A stretch of DNA of 64,000 nt from CATQHD01 sp965202675 (GCA_965202675.1 OZ241842.1:1302001-1366000); one strand, 5' to 3'; numbered from the stretch's first letter, positions 7,904 to 17,338 are shown. Numbers and translations: made by a program. Notes: generated by a model not told the origin, from the sequence alone.

Positions 7904-10084
7904 CTCCTGCGGCCCGGAACCGGCGGACGCCTTGAGCTGGGCGCGGCGGGCGTGGAGGATGGGTTCGGTGTAGCCGGAGGGCTGCGCCGCCCCCTCGAAC
8001 ACCAGGTCGCAGGCGGCCCGGAAGGCCGGACCGTCGAAGCCGGGGGCCATGGGCGTGTAGGCGGGGTCGCCGGCGTTCTGGGCGTCCACCACCTCGGCCA
8101 TCCGCTTCATGGTCTCGAGCACCCGGCTGCGGTCCACCACCCCGTGGCGGAGCCAGTTGGCGATGTGCTGGGAGGAAATCCGGCAGGTGGCCCGATCCTC
8201 CATGAGGCCCACGTCGTTGATGTCGGGCACCTTGGAACAGCCGACGCCCTGGTCGACCCACCGCACCACGTACCCCAGGATCCCCTGGGCGTTGTTGTCG
8301 AGCTCGGCTGCGATCTCGTCCGGACCCCAGTCCGGCGCCTCCGCCGTCGGGATGGCCAGCAGCTCCTCCAGCGGCCGGGGAGGGCGGCCCGACAGCTCGG
8401 CCTGGCGCCGGGAGACATCGACCCGGTGATAGTGGGTGGCATGCAGGGCGGCCGCGGTCGGGGAGGGAACCCAGGCGCAGCTCGCGCCCGCCAGGGGATG
8501 GCCGATCTTCTCCTCGAGCATGGCGCCCATCAGGTCGGGGGCGGCCCACATGCCCTTGCCGATCTGGGCCCGGCCCGGCAGTCCGCAGGCCAGGCCGACG
8601 TCCACGTTCCGGTCCTCGTAGGCGGATATCCAGGTCTGGGATTTCATCTCGGTCTTGGGAATCATCGGGCCGGCCTCCATGGAGGTGTGTATCTCGTCTC
8701 CGGTCCGGTCCAGGAAACCGGTGTTGATGAAAACGAGCCGCGACCGGACGGCCCGTATGCACTCCTCCAGGTTGAGGGTGGTTCTCCGTTCCTCGTCCAT
8801 CAGGCCGATCTTGATCGTGTCCGGCGCCAAACCGAGCACCTGCTCAACCCGGGTGAACACCTCCCCGGCGAAGGCCGTTTCGTCCGGTCCGTGGATCTTG
8901 GGTTTGACCACGTAGAACGATCCGGTCCGGGAATTGGGGCAGGCGGCGCCGCCGCGCAGGTCATGACAGGCGATCAGGGCGGTTACCAGGGCGTCGAGGA
9001 GCCCCTCGAAGGCCTCGTTGCCGTCCCGGTCGAGAACCGCGGGGGTGGTCATCAGGTGCCCCACGTTGCGGATCAACATCAGCGAGCGTCCGGGCAGGGT
9101 GAGGGGCCGTCCGTCGACCCCGGTGAAGCGGCGGTCCTCCGCCAGGCGGCGGGTGAAGGTTGCCCCGCCCTTGGTCACCTCGGCGGTCAGGCCGCCCTTG
9201 GTTAGGCCCAGCCAGTTGCGGTAGGCGGCGGCCTTGTCGGCGGCGTCTACCGCGGCGATGGAATCCTCCAGGTCCATAATCGTGGTTACCGCCGCCTCCA
9301 GGACGATGTCCGACACCCCGGCCGGATCGGAGGCGCCGACCGGATGACCCCGGTCGATCACGATCTCGATGTGCAGGCCGTGGTTGCGCAGCAGGATCGA
9401 CGCCGGGGCCGCCCGGTCTCCCGTGTACCCGACCAGCTGCGAGGGATTGCGCAGCCGGGCCGTTCCGCCGCCCGTCCGCCGCACCTCCAGGCCCTGCCCG
9501 CCGAGCAAGTAACCGGCCGCGTCCCGGTGGGACCCGGCGTCGAGCGGCGCGGCGTCGTCCAGGAAGCCCCGGCACCAGTCGATGACCCGGCCGCCCCGCT
9601 CCGGGTCGTAGGGCCCGGCCGAGGGCCGGTCACCGAGCGCGTCCGTGCCGTACAAGGCGTCGTACAGCGACCCCCACCGAGAATTGGCGGCGTTGATGGC
9701 GAACCGGGCGTTCATCACCGGCACCACCAGCTGGGGGCCGGAAACCGAGGCGATCTCGGCGTCGACGTTGGCGGTTTCGATCGTGAAGGCTTCGCCCTTC
9801 GGCTCGAGATAACCGATTTCCTCCAGGAAGCCCCGGTAGGCCGCCGCGTCGAACGGCGATCCCCGGTTGCGGCGGTGCCATTCGTCGATCTGCGTCTGCA
9901 GCCCGGCCCGCCGCTCGAGCAGGGCGCGGTTCCTGGGGCCGAAATCGTGGATCAGGCCGGCCATGCCCTTCCAGAACCGCTCCGGGTCGACCCCGCTGCC
10001 CGGCAGCGCCTCGTCGGCTATGAACCCGTACAGCTCCGGGTCGACCTTCAAACCATGGAAATCGACATTGCTCTCTGCGGCCAT
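7901..10084 (-). CDS. glcB: Malate synthase G
   Basis: The 727-residue product is full length for the G isoform. Recognisable elements are the catalytic Arg in LMLIRNVGHLMTT, Mg-ligand acidic residues in IGLMDEERRTTLNLEE and GFLDRTGDEIHTSMEAGPM, and the catalytic Asp region ATHYHRVDVSRRQAEL preceded by ASCAWVPSPTAAALH. It condenses glyoxylate with acetyl-CoA to give malate. The gene lies 25 bases downstream of an FMN-dependent 2-hydroxyacid dehydrogenase on the same strand. That pairing suggests glycolate oxidation to glyoxylate followed by assimilation; no isocitrate lyase is in the window. Confidence 0.96.
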   Translation of the reverse strand: MAAESNVDFHGLKVDPELYGFIADEALPGSGVDPERFWKGMAGLIHDFGPRNRALLERRAGLQTQIDEWHRRNRGSPFDAAAYRGFLEEIGYLEPKGEAFTIETANVDAEIASVSGPQLVVPVMNARFAINAANSRWGSLYDALYGTDALGDRPSAGPYDPERGGRVIDWCRGFLDDAAPLDAGSHRDAAGYLLGGQGLEVRRTGGGTARLRNPSQLVGYTGDRAAPASILLRNHGLHIEIVIDRGHPVGASDPAGVSDIVLEAAVTTIMDLEDSIAAVDAADKAAAYRNWLGLTKGGLTAEVTKGGATFTRRLAEDRRFTGVDGRPLTLPGRSLMLIRNVGHLMTTPAVLDRDGNEAFEGLLDALVTALIACHDLRGGAACPNSRTGSFYVVKPKIHGPDETAFAGEVFTRVEQVLGLAPDTIKIGLMDEERRTTLNLEECIRAVRSRLVFINTGFLDRTGDEIHTSMEAGPMIPKTEMKSQTWISAYEDRNVDVGLACGLPGRAQIGKGMWAAPDLMGAMLEEKIGHPLAGASCAWVPSPTAAALHATHYHRVDVSRRQAELSGRPPRPLEELLAIPTAEAPDWGPDEIAAELDNNAQGILGYVVRWVDQGVGCSKVPDINDVGLMEDRATCRISSQHIANWLRHGVVDRSRVLETMKRMAEVVDAQNAGDPAYTPMAPGFDGPAFRAACDLVFEGAAQPSGYTEPILHARRAQLKASAGSGPQE

Positions 10085-10109
10085 GCGGCCTCCTTGCTTT
10101 TATCGCCCT

Positions 10110-11333
10110 TTATGCGCCGCGGCGCTGCACCAAGCCCCTGTCCACCTCCGCGAACGACCGCACCCCGGCCAGCGCCATCGTACGCCGCAGGCCGTCCTCG
10201 AAGAAGTCGAGCACCCAGTCCACCCCCTTCTCGCCCCCGGCGGCCATGCCGTACAGGTAGGGCCGGCCGATCATGACCGCCTGGGCGCCCAGGGCCAGCG
10301 CCTTCAGGATGTCGGCGCCCCGGCGGGCCCCTCCGTCGCAGATGATCTCCGCCGAACCGCCCACCTCCTGGGCGATGGGCTCGATCAGCTCGATCGGGGT
10401 GGGGGCGCCCTCGAGCTGGCGGCCGCCGTGGTTGGACACCGCTATCGCCTCGACGCCGTGCTCGACGGCCCGCCGGGCGTCCGCCGCCGACTGGATGCCC
10501 TTGATGATGAGCGGACCCTCCCACAGGGAGCGGAACCATTCGATGTCGGACCAGGAGAGGCTGGGATCGAACTGGCCGCTGACCAGGGATGCCAGCTCCA
10601 CGGCGCCGGCGCCGTCCTGGCCCTGCCACCCCGCCACGTTGGCGAAGGTGATGGGCTCGGCGGTGAGGAACCGCCGGGTCCAGGAGGGTTTGAGCATCCC
10701 TTCCAACAGCATATCCGGACCCAGCTCGGGCGGCAGGACCATCCCGTTGCGTACATCGCGCTCCCGACGGCCCGGCGACGCCAGATCTACGGTGATGCAC
10801 AGCGCCTCGTAGCCGGCGGCGGCCGCCCGTTCGATCATGTTGCGCACCAGATCCCGGTCCTTCCACACGTACACCTGGAACCAGTTGCGGCCTCCGGCGC
10901 CGGCCTCCGCCACTTCCTCGATCGAACGGGTGCCCAGCGTGGACAGGGCGTAGGGGATCCCCCGGCGCGCCGCCGCCCGGGCCGCCGACAGCTCCCCGGG
11001 GGGGTCGATTATGCGGGTGAAGCCGGTGGGGGCCAGCACCAAGGGGAACGGCAGGGGCTTGCCGAGCAGCGAGGCGGCGGTGTCGATTTTCGACACATCC
11101 CGGAGCACGGAGGGCACGAACTCCCAGTTGCGGTAGTCGGCCTGGTTCCGCGCCAGGGTGATCTCGTCCTCCGCCGCGCCGTCGATGTAGTCGAATACAC
11201 CCCGCGGAAGGCGGCGGCGGGCGATCAGGCGCAGATCCTCCAGATTGGCCGCCCCCTGCATACGGCGCAGGTCAGGATCCCGCTCGAACGAACGGAACCG
11301 GGCCACGGACCGGAGGGTCTGCCACATCCCCAT
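10110..11333 (-). CDS. FMN-dependent alpha-hydroxy acid dehydrogenase (LldD/glycolate oxidase family)
   Basis: A 407-residue TIM-barrel flavoprotein. Family features are FDYIDGAAEDE near the N-terminus, LAPTGFTRI, the FMN/substrate lysine in GPLIIKGI, the catalytic His-Gly-Gly-Arg in AVSNHGGRQLEGAPTPIE, and the phosphate-binding segment CDGGARRGADILKAL. Members oxidise L-lactate, glycolate, mandelate or related acids to 2-oxoacids. The tight arrangement with malate synthase G just downstream favours glycolate as substrate, giving glyoxylate for GlcB. This is inference from context; L-lactate or another 2-hydroxy acid remains possible. Confidence 0.88.
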   Translation of the reverse strand: MGMWQTLRSVARFRSFERDPDLRRMQGAANLEDLRLIARRRLPRGVFDYIDGAAEDEITLARNQADYRNWEFVPSVLRDVSKIDTAASLLGKPLPFPLVLAPTGFTRIIDPPGELSAARAAARRGIPYALSTLGTRSIEEVAEAGAGGRNWFQVYVWKDRDLVRNMIERAAAAGYEALCITVDLASPGRRERDVRNGMVLPPELGPDMLLEGMLKPSWTRRFLTAEPITFANVAGWQGQDGAGAVELASLVSGQFDPSLSWSDIEWFRSLWEGPLIIKGIQSAADARRAVEHGVEAIAVSNHGGRQLEGAPTPIELIEPIAQEVGGSAEIICDGGARRGADILKALALGAQAVMIGRPYLYGMAAGGEKGVDWVLDFFEDGLRRTMALAGVRSFAEVDRGLVQRRGA

Positions 11334-11363
11334 AGCCCCAGAATAGTTGGATGTGAGAGCGGG

Positions 11364-12113
11364 TCAGGCGGCGCCGGAGGGGCGGCGCCGGCCGGGGCGG
11401 GGCGGCCAGGCAAAGCGGGGGTGGGCGCCGGGGGGCGGCCAGTTCCGATCCCGGCGGTAGGCCCAGTACTCGAAGGGGTTGTCGTAATAGGCGAAGGTCT
11501 CGACCACCGGCCAGAGGCGGCGGCGATCCGCAATCAGCCCGACCGCCAGGCCCGCCGCCCCCGCCGCAACCATCCAGGCAAGGTAACCCAACGCATAGAC
11601 AGGACCGAGCAGGCGGTTCTGGAAGAGGTGGACGCCTTCGTGGACGTCAACCAGCCGGCGGCGGCGCACCGCCCTCGGCGATTCACCGGAGAGGCCGCCC
11701 GGCCCGCCCGCGGCGGAGACCACGTTGCCCAGCGCCAGCACAAACCCGGCCCGGAAGGTGAAACCGCCCTCGTAGACATGGCGGTTGGCCCGGCGGCTCA
11801 TGCCGGCCGTGTAGGCCGGGGCCTTGTACAGGGCGTTGACCGCATGCAGCAGCAACCCCGCGGCAACCCCCGCCAGACCCCAGGTCGAGTCCAGCGCGAA
11901 GCACAGCCACCCCCGCGCCCGCCGCCAGGCGTAGACGCCGGCCGCGCCCGAGATCAAGCCGTTGAGTCCGGCCGCCGCCGCCCCGGCCGCGGCCGGACCC
12001 GGAGGCGCCGCCGCCGGCCCCGACAGCGCCAACCAGGCCAGCCCGGCGCCCGCCGCGCCCGCCGCCAAGCCTTCGGCGGCCCTCGCCGCGATCCGCCGGG
12101 GGCCGGCTTTCAC
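11364..12113 (-). CDS. Uncharacterised membrane protein with a VHEGVH motif
   Basis: A 249-residue protein with Ala/Gly-rich N-terminal membrane segments, then a soluble-looking patch RLVDVHEGVHLFQNRLLGPVYALGYL and a C-terminal aromatic cluster (FAYYDNPFEYWAYRRDRNW). The His-x3-His (HEGVH) motif followed by an Asn/Arg helix is reminiscent of membrane metallo-hydrolase-like families, but I cannot name one. GTG at 12113 was chosen as start because it overlaps the TGA of the CPBP gene (GTGA), implying translational coupling. Function unknown; possibly a partner of the CPBP protease. Confidence 0.7.
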   Translation of the reverse strand: MKAGPRRIAARAAEGLAAGAAGAGLAWLALSGPAAAPPGPAAAGAAAAGLNGLISGAAGVYAWRRARGWLCFALDSTWGLAGVAAGLLLHAVNALYKAPAYTAGMSRRANRHVYEGGFTFRAGFVLALGNVVSAAGGPGGLSGESPRAVRRRRLVDVHEGVHLFQNRLLGPVYALGYLAWMVAAGAAGLAVGLIADRRRLWPVVETFAYYDNPFEYWAYRRDRNWPPPGAHPRFAWPPRPGRRRPSGAA

Positions 12114-12949
12114 AGCAGAAACCCCTTGTGGAAGAGAGCAGACGCGTCCATGACGCCCGCCACCCCGATATGAACCGCCGCCCCCCACCAGATCGAACGG
12201 CTCCGCAGGGACAGCGACCCGAGCACCACTCCCCCGACGATGGCGGCCAGGGCCTCGGCCATGGGTTTGCCGTAGTGGAGCATGTTGTAGGGGACCACCA
12301 TGACGAACACCGCCATGTACCCGAGCCGTCCGGCCAGCCCATGGACCATGAACCCCCGGAAGAAGAACTCGAGGGCAACGAACTGCAGACCGTAGACCGC
12401 CCACCACAGCGTCATGTTCGGCCAGAGCCCCTCCCCGGGCGCCAGATCGTAGAACGGATATTTGGCCTGGAAGGCGGAGGTGTAGGAGGCCGCCGCCACA
12501 AAGGGTATCGAGACGGCCAGCAGCACCCCGTAGACGGGGGCGTGGCGGCCGATCCCCCTGATCCGGAGCCCGTATTCCCCCACCCGCTCCCGGAGCACCA
12601 GCTTGATGGCCGCGACCGGCAGGACGGTGTAGGCGAACACCTGCCCCGCCCCCCAGAACAACAGGCCGTTGCGCTGGGCGTGGCCGGACCACAGGAAGGC
12701 CTGCCTCGCCTGATCGGCCCACCCGTCCAACCCCAGCCCGTCGAGCAGTGTGATCAACCAGAAAGGCTGGCCGGAGGCCCCGTAGTTGAGGATGGTGAGG
12801 CTCAGGGCGGAGGTGATCAGCACCACCGCCGCCTTGCGGTTGGCCTCGGTCCGCGGAGCGGCCGCCCGGTAGGCGGACGACTCCCGATCGGCGGAGTCGG
12901 CAACCCGGCGCAGCCGCAGCCCGGCGGCGGGGATCGAACGCATCCGCAT
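12110..12949 (-). CDS. CPBP family intramembrane glutamic endopeptidase
   Basis: A 279-residue protein with about seven or eight hydrophobic segments. The CPBP/Abi catalytic motifs are present in order: ALEFFFRGFMVHGLAGRLG (Glu and Arg of motif 1), the His of NMLHYGKPMAEA (motif 2), and VVLGSLSLRSRSIWWGAAVHIGV (motif 3 with His). These proteases cleave within the membrane, process prenylated or bacteriocin-type substrates, and can serve as immunity proteins. The substrate here is unknown. It overlaps the next gene by the GTGA junction, so the two form an operon. Confidence 0.85.
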   Translation of the reverse strand: MRMRSIPAAGLRLRRVADSADRESSAYRAAAPRTEANRKAAVVLITSALSLTILNYGASGQPFWLITLLDGLGLDGWADQARQAFLWSGHAQRNGLLFWGAGQVFAYTVLPVAAIKLVLRERVGEYGLRIRGIGRHAPVYGVLLAVSIPFVAAASYTSAFQAKYPFYDLAPGEGLWPNMTLWWAVYGLQFVALEFFFRGFMVHGLAGRLGYMAVFVMVVPYNMLHYGKPMAEALAAIVGGVVLGSLSLRSRSIWWGAAVHIGVAGVMDASALFHKGFLL

Positions 12950-13120
12950 CAGGTTAAAGCGCGGAGCGGGAGGCTCGGAATGCTAAAAAAATCCGGGGGT
13001 TCGCGAAAAATTCAGGCCGCTTCGTGAGCCCTGCCGCGCCGTAGTAACCTAGGCTGGTACAACAAGTGCTCCAGAGCTTGAGACACTTTATCGACAAGTA
13101 GTTATGGGAGGTGTTGGAAG

Positions 13121-13795
13121 ATGAAAGCAGCCGCCTATGTCGGGTTCATTGACGCCGGATTCCTGAGAGCCGAGGGCGCCCGCGCTCTCGGCGAGCGGCC
13201 CAGCAACTTCCGCCTCGACGCCGAGGCGGTCGTGAACTGGTACAAACGCCTGACCCGCTCCAGTGACGGACGGTTTATCAGGGCCTACTGGTACGACGCC
13301 AGGTTCGACTACGACCACGACCACTCCGAAGGGCAGCGCCGGTTCTTCACCGCCATCGCCCAGATACCGGGTATCCAGCTGCGCCTAGGGCATATCGTCG
13401 AGAACCGGCCCTGGTTCGAGCAGGGCATCCGGGACGCAATCAGGTACACCGCCGAAGGCCTCGGCATGGACCCCCTCACGGTGATGAGCGAGTTCGACCG
13501 CCACTGGGTCTTCCGCCCGGAGCGCAAGCAGAAGGGCGTCGACACCCTGGTGGCGCTGGATCTGGTGCGGCTGGCGAGCCGGGGCGTTTACGACACGGCG
13601 GTGCTGATCTCGGGAGACCGCGACCTCGCCGAGGCGCTGCGCACCGCACAGGACCTCGGCACCCAGGTCATGATCGCCACCCCCGACCGGTACAGCGTGG
13701 CCCGCGAGCTGAACGAGCTCGCCGACGAAGTAATAGAACTGGACGAAGACGACCTGCACAGAATGCTTCCCCGCCGCATAACCAGCTACTCCTGA
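13121..13795 (+). CDS. NYN-domain (LabA/DUF88-like) protein, putative RNase
   Basis: A 224-residue protein with the PIN-like NYN fold. Acidic active-site residues are visible in YVGFIDAGFL (strand 1), KGVDTLVALDLVRLA (middle) and AVLISGDRDLAEALRTAQDLG (late Asp pair), which is the NYN order. Such proteins are metal-dependent RNases of RNA processing or quality control, though many have no known substrate. A GGGAGG Shine-Dalgarno stands 9-10 bases before the ATG. It lies 77 bases upstream of the large helicase gene on the same strand, which suggests co-expression. Confidence 0.85.
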   Translation: MKAAAYVGFIDAGFLRAEGARALGERPSNFRLDAEAVVNWYKRLTRSSDGRFIRAYWYDARFDYDHDHSEGQRRFFTAIAQIPGIQLRLGHIVENRPWFEQGIRDAIRYTAEGLGMDPLTVMSEFDRHWVFRPERKQKGVDTLVALDLVRLASRGVYDTAVLISGDRDLAEALRTAQDLGTQVMIATPDRYSVARELNELADEVIELDEDDLHRMLPRRITSYS

Positions 13796-13872
13796 CGGCA
13801 GCCGCGGCCCGGCCGCGCACAGGACGAGGCCGCGCCCGCCGAGGGCCGGCGAACAAAGGGGAAGGACATCGC

Positions 13873-16152
13873 TTGGCCGAAACCGATTTCCGCCGCCTGG
13901 TCGAGAAATGGCGGCGCGACCCTTACTTCGGAGGCGAACCGGTGCATGTCCGGGTGCTTCCCGCCCGTCCGGCCCGCTTCGAGGACCTCGACCCGCCCCT
14001 CGGCGGGCGCCTAGCCGGGCTCCTGGCCGCCAAGGGGGTAACCAGGCTCTACAGCCACCAGGCCAGGGCCGTCCGCCGCATCCGGGAGGGCCGCCACGTG
14101 GTGCTGGTGTCGGGCACCGCCTCCGGCAAGACCCTCTGCTACCAGATCCCCATCGCCGAGCGCACCCTCGAAGACCCGTCCCGCACCGCCCTGCTCATGT
14201 ACCCCACCAAGGCCCTGGCGCAGGACCAGCTCCGCTCCCTCCGCCGGCTGGAAGCCCCCGGGCTGGAAGCCTTCACCTACGACGGCGACCTCCCGCCCGA
14301 GCAGCGCCCCCGGGTGCGGAAGAAGGCCAACGTCATCCTGACCAACCCTGACATGCTCCACTACGCGATGCTTCCCCACCACGGGCTGTGGGGATCTTTC
14401 CTGTCCCGGCTCGACTACGTCGTGATCGACGAGATCCACTACCTGCGGGGCATGTTCGGCAGCCACACCGCCCAGATCATCCGCCGCCTCCGCCGCCTGG
14501 CCGCCCACTACGGCGCCCGCCCCACCTTCGTGCTCACCTCGGCCACCATCGGCAACCCCGCCCAGCTGGCCGGCCGCCTCACCGGGCTGGAGGTGTCCCT
14601 GGTCGAGGGGGACGGTTCGCCCACCGGGGAACGGGTGGTGGCCCTCTGGAATCCTGCGCTCGAAGACGCCGAACGCGGCAGCCGCCGGTCGCCCCTGTTC
14701 GAGGCCACCGACCTGTACGTCGACCTGGTGCGCCGCGGCGTCCATACCATCGTGTTCGGGCGGAGCCGCAAGACCGCCGAGCTCATCCACATCTATTCGA
14801 CCCGCCGCCTGGGCGGGCTGGCCGACCGGATCGCCCCCTACCGGGCGGGGTACCGGGCCGACGACCGCCGCCGCACCGAACGCCGCCTCTTCTCGGGCGA
14901 GCTGACCGGGATCACCGCCACCAACGCCCTGGAGCTGGGAATCGACGTGGGGGGCCTCGACGCCGCCTTGTTGTGCACCTTCCCCGGCACCGTGTCGTCC
15001 TACCGCCAGCAGGCCGGACGGGCGGGGCGGTCGAGGGAAATGTCGCTGGTGGTGCTGGTGGCCGGCGAGGACGCCCTAGACCAGTACTTCATGCATCACC
15101 CCGGCGAGCTGTTCGACCGCCCTCCGGAGGCGGCCGTGGTCAACCCCTCCAACCCCTCGGTGCTCGACGGACACCTGGCCTGCGCCGCCCACGAGCTGCC
15201 CCTGACCCACGCCGACCGGGGCTACTTCGGGGAGGATCTGGAGGAAGCCGCCCCCCGGCTGGTGGGGGAGGGCGGCCTGCGGCAGCGGGGCGAGCGGCTC
15301 CACTGGACCGGACGCCGGTCACCCGCCCACCTGATCAGCCTGCGGTCGTCCGACCGCCGCTCCTTCGTCATCTACGACGCCAAATCGGGCAGGAGGCTGG
15401 GCGAGCTGGAATGGGAGCGGGCCTTCTCCGACGCCCACGAGGGGGCCGTATACCTGCACATGGGCCGCACCTATCTGATCGAGCGGATCGATCTGGCCGA
15501 GCGGGAGATACGGGCTCGAAGCACCAGGGCGGACTTCCACACCGAACCGAACATCGACAAGGACCTGGCGGTGCTCGAGGTCGAGCAGAAAGGGCGGGTG
15601 GGCGCCCTGGGCCACTACCTGGGGCGGGTGAGGGTGGCCTCCCAGGTGACCGGATTCCGCCGCCGGTACCGCCGGGGGCGGCAGGGCGACCGGAGAACCC
15701 GCCGCCTCGACCTGCCGCCGGTGGAGATCGAAACCGAGGCCTTCTGGCTGACCGCCCCCGAGTCGCTGTTGGAGCGGGCGGGCCTCGACAACCGCCGCAT
15801 CCCCGGCGCCCTCCACGCCGCCGAGCACACCATGATCGCCATGATGCCGCTGTTCGCCCTCTGCGACCGCTCCGACATCGGGGGCCTCTCCACCCGGTAC
15901 CACCCCGACGCGGACGGAGCGGTGTTCTTCATCCACGACGGCTACCAGGGAGGCGCCGGCATCACCCCCGCCGCCTACACAGTCGGCGAGGAGCTGGCGG
16001 CGGCCACCCTGGAAACCCTGCGCCGTTGCCCGTGTTCGGCCGGATGCCCCTCCTGCGTCCAGTCCCCCAAGTGCGGGAACTTCAATGAGAACCTGTCCAA
16101 GGATGGGGCGCGGCGGCTGCTGGAGGCGGCGGTGGAGGAGGGCGGTCTATAG
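13873..16152 (+). CDS. DECH-type SF2 helicase with C-terminal zinc-binding (DUF1998-like) domain
   Basis: The 759-residue product has the Q-motif region LYSHQARAVRRI, Walker A VSGTASGKTLCY, Walker B VIDEIHYLRG, motif III LTSATIGNP and motif VI QQAGRAGRS. It ends with four closely spaced cysteines (CPCSAGCPSC then KCGNF), the MrfA/YprA-like module. It matches what is catalogued in actinomycetes as the 'helicase/secretion neighbourhood' DEAH-box helicase, and the rest of that neighbourhood (Tad genes) lies ~6 kb away. A repair role as for MrfA is plausible. TTG at 13873 follows AAGGGGAAGG. Its 3' end overlaps the convergent zinc permease gene by 71 bases. Confidence 0.9.
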   Translation: MAETDFRRLVEKWRRDPYFGGEPVHVRVLPARPARFEDLDPPLGGRLAGLLAAKGVTRLYSHQARAVRRIREGRHVVLVSGTASGKTLCYQIPIAERTLEDPSRTALLMYPTKALAQDQLRSLRRLEAPGLEAFTYDGDLPPEQRPRVRKKANVILTNPDMLHYAMLPHHGLWGSFLSRLDYVVIDEIHYLRGMFGSHTAQIIRRLRRLAAHYGARPTFVLTSATIGNPAQLAGRLTGLEVSLVEGDGSPTGERVVALWNPALEDAERGSRRSPLFEATDLYVDLVRRGVHTIVFGRSRKTAELIHIYSTRRLGGLADRIAPYRAGYRADDRRRTERRLFSGELTGITATNALELGIDVGGLDAALLCTFPGTVSSYRQQAGRAGRSREMSLVVLVAGEDALDQYFMHHPGELFDRPPEAAVVNPSNPSVLDGHLACAAHELPLTHADRGYFGEDLEEAAPRLVGEGGLRQRGERLHWTGRRSPAHLISLRSSDRRSFVIYDAKSGRRLGELEWERAFSDAHEGAVYLHMGRTYLIERIDLAEREIRARSTRADFHTEPNIDKDLAVLEVEQKGRVGALGHYLGRVRVASQVTGFRRRYRRGRQGDRRTRRLDLPPVEIETEAFWLTAPESLLERAGLDNRRIPGALHAAEHTMIAMMPLFALCDRSDIGGLSTRYHPDADGAVFFIHDGYQGGAGITPAAYTVGEELAAATLETLRRCPCSAGCPSCVQSPKCGNFNENLSKDGARRLLEAAVEEGGL

Positions 16153-17008
16153 GGTCGGTTTTGCCCTGGCCGGCGGCGGCCGAACGGAGGCCGGTCACAG
16201 CCAGCACCACGAAGAACAGGACGATGGGCACCACCGCCATGGTGGCGGAACCGGAGGTGTCGGCGTGATAGCTGATAATCAGCCCCGCCGCCACGCTGAG
16301 CACGCCGATCAGGGCGCCGACCGCCATCACCGCCGGAACCCGCCGCACCAGCAACGCGGCGGTGGCGGGCGGCCCTACCAGCAGACCCAGCACCAGCAGG
16401 GCGCCCACCGTGCGGAAAGAGCCGATGATCGCCAGGGTGATCAGCGTCAGCAGGGCGGCGTTGGTGAACCCGGGACGCAGCCCCAGCAGGCGGGCTTTCT
16501 GGTCGTTGAAGGACAGGGTGAGAAAGGCCCGGTACAAAAGGACAGAAGCGATCCCCACCACCCCGGCCACCCCCGCCATCACCAGGATATCCGATCCGGT
16601 CACGCCCAGGGTGTCCCCGAACAGGATGGTGGTCAGGCTGGTCCCGTAGGAGGGGGTGCGGGAGATCAAGATCACGCCCAGCCCCAGCATCCCCACGAAC
16701 AACAGCCCGATGCCGGTGTCCTCCGAGAAGACGGTCTGGCGGTGGACCAGGTTTATCCCGCCGATCATCACCACCGCCGCCAGGCCCGCGCCCAAGAACA
16801 CATTGAATTCGAGGAGGATGGCCAGGGCGATGCCGGGTATGACGCCGTGGATCAGGGCGTCGCCCAGGAAGCTCATGCCCCGGATCACCACCCAGGTGCC
16901 CACCACCGAGCCGCACACCGCGACCAGACCGCCGCCCAGCATGGCCCGCTGCTGAAAGGCCAGCTCAAAGGGCTCGGTCAACCATTCCATAGGCCGGCCG
17001 CGCAACAT
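16082..17008 (-). CDS. Metal (zinc/manganese) ABC transporter permease, ZnuB-like
   Basis: A 308-residue polytopic protein of the ABC-3 family. It begins with the characteristic GTWVVIRGMSFLGDALIHGVIPGIA, and the cytoplasmic loop carries LGLRPGFTNAALLTLITLAI. It should form the membrane channel for the zinc-binding lipoprotein encoded upstream on the same strand (17339-18826). The operon lacks the ATPase (ZnuC) that normally accompanies these two genes. The C-terminus (a proline and alanine run, residues ~290-308) overlaps the helicase gene on the other strand and may be a recent extension. A shorter start at MEW (16990) is possible. Confidence 0.88.
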   Translation of the reverse strand: MLRGRPMEWLTEPFELAFQQRAMLGGGLVAVCGSVVGTWVVIRGMSFLGDALIHGVIPGIALAILLEFNVFLGAGLAAVVMIGGINLVHRQTVFSEDTGIGLLFVGMLGLGVILISRTPSYGTSLTTILFGDTLGVTGSDILVMAGVAGVVGIASVLLYRAFLTLSFNDQKARLLGLRPGFTNAALLTLITLAIIGSFRTVGALLVLGLLVGPPATAALLVRRVPAVMAVGALIGVLSVAAGLIISYHADTSGSATMAVVPIVLFFVVLAVTGLRSAAAGQGKTDPIDRPPPPPPPAAAAPHPWTGSH

Positions 17009-17025
17009 TCGCCATCGATTAATGC

Positions 17026-17031
17026 GATAAT
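17026..17031 (+). promoter_or_regulatory. -10 element giving a leaderless vapB transcript
   Basis: GATAAT ends seven bases before the vapB ATG (17039), so transcription would begin at the start codon, and no Shine-Dalgarno is present. Leaderless mRNAs with only a -10 box are common in actinomycetes. Confidence 0.45.
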
Positions 17032-17038
17032 AGACATC

Positions 17039-17236
17039 ATGAGAACCACAGTCACGATAGATGACGGGTTGTTGGAAAGGGCCGGGCGGCTGACCGGCAT
17101 CGAGTCGCGGTCCGCTCTCCTGGCCGAAGGCCTGCGCGCCCTGGTGGAGCGGGAAAGCGCCCGGAGGCTGGCAGGGCTCGGCGGAAGCGAACCCGGGTTG
17201 TCGCCCGCGCCCCGCCGGAAAGGCGAATCCGCCTGA
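17039..17236 (+). CDS. VapB-family type II antitoxin, orphan
   Basis: A 65-residue protein. The N-terminus MRTTVTIDDGLLERAGRLTG is a ribbon-helix-helix DNA-binding motif, and the tail RLAGLGGSEPGLSPAPRR is typical of VapB proteins whose VapC follows in overlap. Here the following frame gives only LIPADASV before a TGA. That looks like the start of a VapC PIN domain (usually ILxDTSVW) that has since been lost. The gene sits opposite to and between the two zinc-transport genes, where an ATPase gene would be expected. Toxin loss makes it an orphan antitoxin or regulator. Confidence 0.7.
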   Translation: MRTTVTIDDGLLERAGRLTGIESRSALLAEGLRALVERESARRLAGLGGSEPGLSPAPRRKGESA

Positions 17237-17338
17237 TCCCGGCCGACGCCTCGGTCTGAATCACCATCTACGCCTCGGCGAGCCGCTCCTCCCGGACCTG
17301 TAGAACAACTTCCGGATATTGATCCATCCCGCCCCGGG

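Noticed and set aside
5667..8762. Upstream extension of the histidine-phosphatase frame over hppA and glcB
   Set aside because: It is low-complexity and antisense/shadow to well-conserved genes. Real homology begins at the TTG at 5666.
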